NCBI RefSeq assembly: GCF_000169435.1
Contig: NZ_AAYB01000005.1
Span: forward strand, 1 to 64,000
Direction of reading: 5' to 3'
Length of the DNA stretch: 64,000 nt
Source of the DNA: Roseobacter sp. CCS2
Lineage (GTDB): Bacteria > Pseudomonadota > Alphaproteobacteria > Rhodobacterales > Rhodobacteraceae
Part shown: in pieces, positions 61,859 through 64,000 of the stretch
How the letters are laid out: each line of letters opens with the position of its first letter
How positions within the stretch are numbered: position 1 is the first letter of the stretch
Position numbers and translations under genes: made by a program
Notes under the pieces: generated by a model
The model's database searches: none
Seen by the model: only the letters and a program-made list of their open reading frames with translations
Told to the model about the DNA's origin: nothing

Positions 61859-64000
61859 ATGACACGCAAGATGACAAAATATCTGAACAATGCGGTTTCA
61901 GCATTGTGTATCGCGTTGATCAGCGCCCAGCCTGTTATGGCGCAGTCTATTGTGGCTGATGGTAATGGTCCGCAGGTCATTGACACGCGCAACGGGACGC
62001 CGATGGTGATGATCAACACACCCGGTGCCGGTGGCCTGTCCCATAACACCTTTACCGAATTTGGCGTCGGACCGGGTGGCGCGATCCTGAACAATGTCGA
62101 TACCGATACTGCCATGACCAACTTGGGTGGTTTGGTGCATGGTAACAGCAATTTGCGTGGTGGCGCGGCCAACATCATCCTTAATGAGGTCACTTCAAGC
62201 AATCCGTCGGTGCTGAACGGGTTTCTTGAGGTCGCAGGCCAGCGTGCTGATGTGATTGTGGCCAACCCTAACGGGATCACCTGCGATGGCTGCGGGTTTA
62301 TCAATACCAACCGCGGCACACTGACAACCGGCACACCGACGATCCAGGGCAGCAATCTGACCGGTTTTTCAGTTGATGGCGGTGCTGTGCAGATTGGTAG
62401 AGGCGGCCTTGATGCATCTGACACCACAACGTTTGACCTGATTTCGCGCCAGATCACCGTTGCCGGTGCTGTGACTGGCCAGCGTATCCGCGTGGTCGCG
62501 GGCCGCAATGACGTGCTTTATGCGACAGGTGAAATAACCGAAAAAGAAGATAACGGGACCACAGTACCCGAACTGGCCATCGATTCCACCGCTTTTGGCG
62601 GTATGTTCGCAAACTCCATCACAATCACCTCGACCGAGGATGGTGTGGGCGTGCGCGCCCCGGAAAATATGGCGGCGAATGCCGGTGGTATGACGATTAC
62701 AGCCGATGGCCGCTTGGTGATGAACAGCGCCACAGCCAGCCAGAACGTCACGGTCACCAGCACGGACCGGGTTGAGGTGCAGGGCAATGTGGTTGCGCAG
62801 ACCGTAGATGTGACCAGTGCCGAAGATCTGGTGTTGCAAGCCAACGCCAAACTGATCGCCGAAAGTGCGGCTATTCTTGCGGTTGGTGGTGATCTGAATG
62901 TTGGCACGAACGCCGAGATCGCGGCGAACCGCTTTGATTTTGACGTGGCGGGCGCTTTTCGCGTCGGCAATGGCGCAGATGTTGTCTCGGTTCAGACGGC
63001 TGATATCGACGCAGGCAGCCTGCACAGCTTTGGCACACTGGCGTCGACAGATGGTGCTTTGCTGGTCACCACCAGCCTTGATCTGACCAACGAAGGTCTG
63101 ATGTTCGGTGATACCGGCGTCACGCTGGCTAGCGATGCGTCGATCCTGAATAACGGTGGTAGCATTATTGCCAACGGGAATATCACGATCCGTGGTGAAA
63201 CAAACGCCCGCGCGGCGGCCTTTACCAATCAGTTTGGTGGTGTGGTCGAAACGATTGCAGGCGATATCAGCATTTCCGCAGTCAGCTTTGGTAACCTGCG
63301 CGATGGCCCAATTTTAGCTGATGGCGTGCGGACCGATGGCGACCCTGCGGATGCCGTTTGTGACGGCGATACCTGCTATACAGAGATCAGGAATACGGGT
63401 CAGATCACCTATGATTATGATCCATCCCGGATCATCTCGGCCAGAAATATCACAATCAGTGCGGGTGATGCGGTTAACGCGTTCAGCACGATTTCGGCTT
63501 TTGGGAATATTAATATTGCAGCAAACAGCCTGACGAATGTCGGGCAGAACTATTACCGCGATAACGGTGTTGGCAGCCTTGAATTTATCGGCGCCGATTT
63601 TGGTGTGATCGAAGCAGGCGGGACCATCAATGGCACTACCATTACGGGCTATGTAATCAATGGCGCGGAAACAGCGCTGGCGTCACCGGCAGAGTTGACT
63701 GGTTCTACCAATACTGACATTTCTGACATTGATGTGGATTCCATTGGCAACCCTGATCTGATCGTCGTGAATGTCGATCCTGATGCAGAATTTCTTGTCG
63801 AAACGCGGACAGAGTTTGTCGATCTGGGGCAGTTCCTGTCGTCCGATTACTTTCTCGACATTATCCAGTACGACCCGGATCTGAAGCGCTTTGGCGATGC
63901 CTATGCAGAGGCGTTGTTTATCCGCAAACAATTGCAGGAACTTCTGGGTCAGTTGATCCTGACCACGGGCATTGACGAAAAAGCGCAAATTCAGGCGATG
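61859..64000 (+). CDS. Two-partner secretion exoprotein TpsA (filamentous haemagglutinin/CdiA type), N-terminal 714 residues
   Basis: The frame is open to the window edge. After a signal peptide (cleavage near PVMAQS) comes the TPS domain with NEVTSSNPSVLNGFLEVAG, the NPNG motif at 136-139 (VIVANPNGI) and a CxxC pair Cys142/Cys145. Haemagglutinin-type beta-helix repeats follow (residues about 200-600). Near the right edge the segment FLSSDYFLDIIQYDPDLKR, then RKQLQELLGQLIL, resembles a conserved stretch I recall from large FhaB/CdiA-like proteins. GAAGG precedes the ATG. The C-terminus, which would tell adhesin from contact-dependent toxin, is outside the window. Confidence 0.92.
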   Translation, partial: MTRKMTKYLNNAVSALCIALISAQPVMAQSIVADGNGPQVIDTRNGTPMVMINTPGAGGLSHNTFTEFGVGPGGAILNNVDTDTAMTNLGGLVHGNSNLRGGAANIILNEVTSSNPSVLNGFLEVAGQRADVIVANPNGITCDGCGFINTNRGTLTTGTPTIQGSNLTGFSVDGGAVQIGRGGLDASDTTTFDLISRQITVAGAVTGQRIRVVAGRNDVLYATGEITEKEDNGTTVPELAIDSTAFGGMFANSITITSTEDGVGVRAPENMAANAGGMTITADGRLVMNSATASQNVTVTSTDRVEVQGNVVAQTVDVTSAEDLVLQANAKLIAESAAILAVGGDLNVGTNAEIAANRFDFDVAGAFRVGNGADVVSVQTADIDAGSLHSFGTLASTDGALLVTTSLDLTNEGLMFGDTGVTLASDASILNNGGSIIANGNITIRGETNARAAAFTNQFGGVVETIAGDISISAVSFGNLRDGPILADGVRTDGDPADAVCDGDTCYTEIRNTGQITYDYDPSRIISARNITISAGDAVNAFSTISAFGNINIAANSLTNVGQNYYRDNGVGSLEFIGADFGVIEAGGTINGTTITGYVINGAETALASPAELTGSTNTDISDIDVDSIGNPDLIVVNVDPDAEFLVETRTEFVDLGQFLSSDYFLDIIQYDPDLKRFGDAYAEALFIRKQLQELLGQLILTTGIDEKAQIQAM

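Overview
The window looks like a chromosomal segment of a marine-type Rhodobacterales (Roseobacter-group) alphaproteobacterium. The evidence is the complete PhyR-NepR-EcfG general-stress module, which is restricted to Alphaproteobacteria, together with the overall gene content and a moderate GC content judged by eye. I found no rRNA, tRNA, CRISPR array or intact insertion sequence.

Layout. (1) 1-2915: the end of a polyamine-type ABC importer (binding protein, two permeases). (2) 3034-9207: a tightly overlapping operon DUF4129 / DUF4350 / MoxR ATPase / DUF58 / SpoIIM-like / RDD, followed by a separate membrane protein (9353-10144). (3) 10202-16129: a divergent sugar-acid catabolic locus. GntR, a Gfo/Idh/MocA oxidoreductase and an isopropylmalate-dehydrogenase relative face a monooxygenase-like protein, a metallo-beta-lactamase-fold lactonase, a four-carbon acid sugar kinase (OtnK) and a class II aldolase-type decarboxylase (OtnC). 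A perfect 14-bp palindrome lies between the two arms. (4) 16165-45511: a stress-response island. PhyR, NepR, the sigma factor EcfG and a HisKA_2 kinase sit near its middle. They are surrounded by small membrane proteins, CsbD, Pmp3, DUF883, a holin-like protein, DUF3618, YciE/F-like and PRC-barrel proteins, PfpI, MscS, topoisomerase IB, MATE, FNT, AI-2E-type, YihY, phospholipase D-like and L,D-transpeptidase genes, plus two Crp/Fnr regulators. (5) 45512-46188: a gene-poor stretch with a decayed tyrosine-integrase fragment. (6) 46189-49379: divergent oxyR and katG. (7) 49790-57395: a dipeptide/oligopeptide ABC importer, a LysR regulator and an aspartoacylase-type amidohydrolase. (8) 57673-64000: two unrecognised genes, then a Sel1-repeat protein, a TpsB (ShlB/FhaC) transporter and the first 714 codons of a filamentous-haemagglutinin-type exoprotein that runs off the window.

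The main result is regulatory. Reading both strands from 17.2 to 44.8 kb shows 22 copies of the EcfG promoter pattern GGAAC-N16/17-NGTT. Fifteen carry the exact CGTT -10 element. All but two lie about 25-80 bases ahead of a supported start codon. Many are arranged back-to-back, and one divergent pair (26203-26237) is interleaved within 35 bp. The region therefore appears to be the core EcfG regulon collected in one place around its own regulators. Several of its members are 24-80 aa proteins that are easily missed. The promoter positions also decide several start codons where longer reading frames exist.
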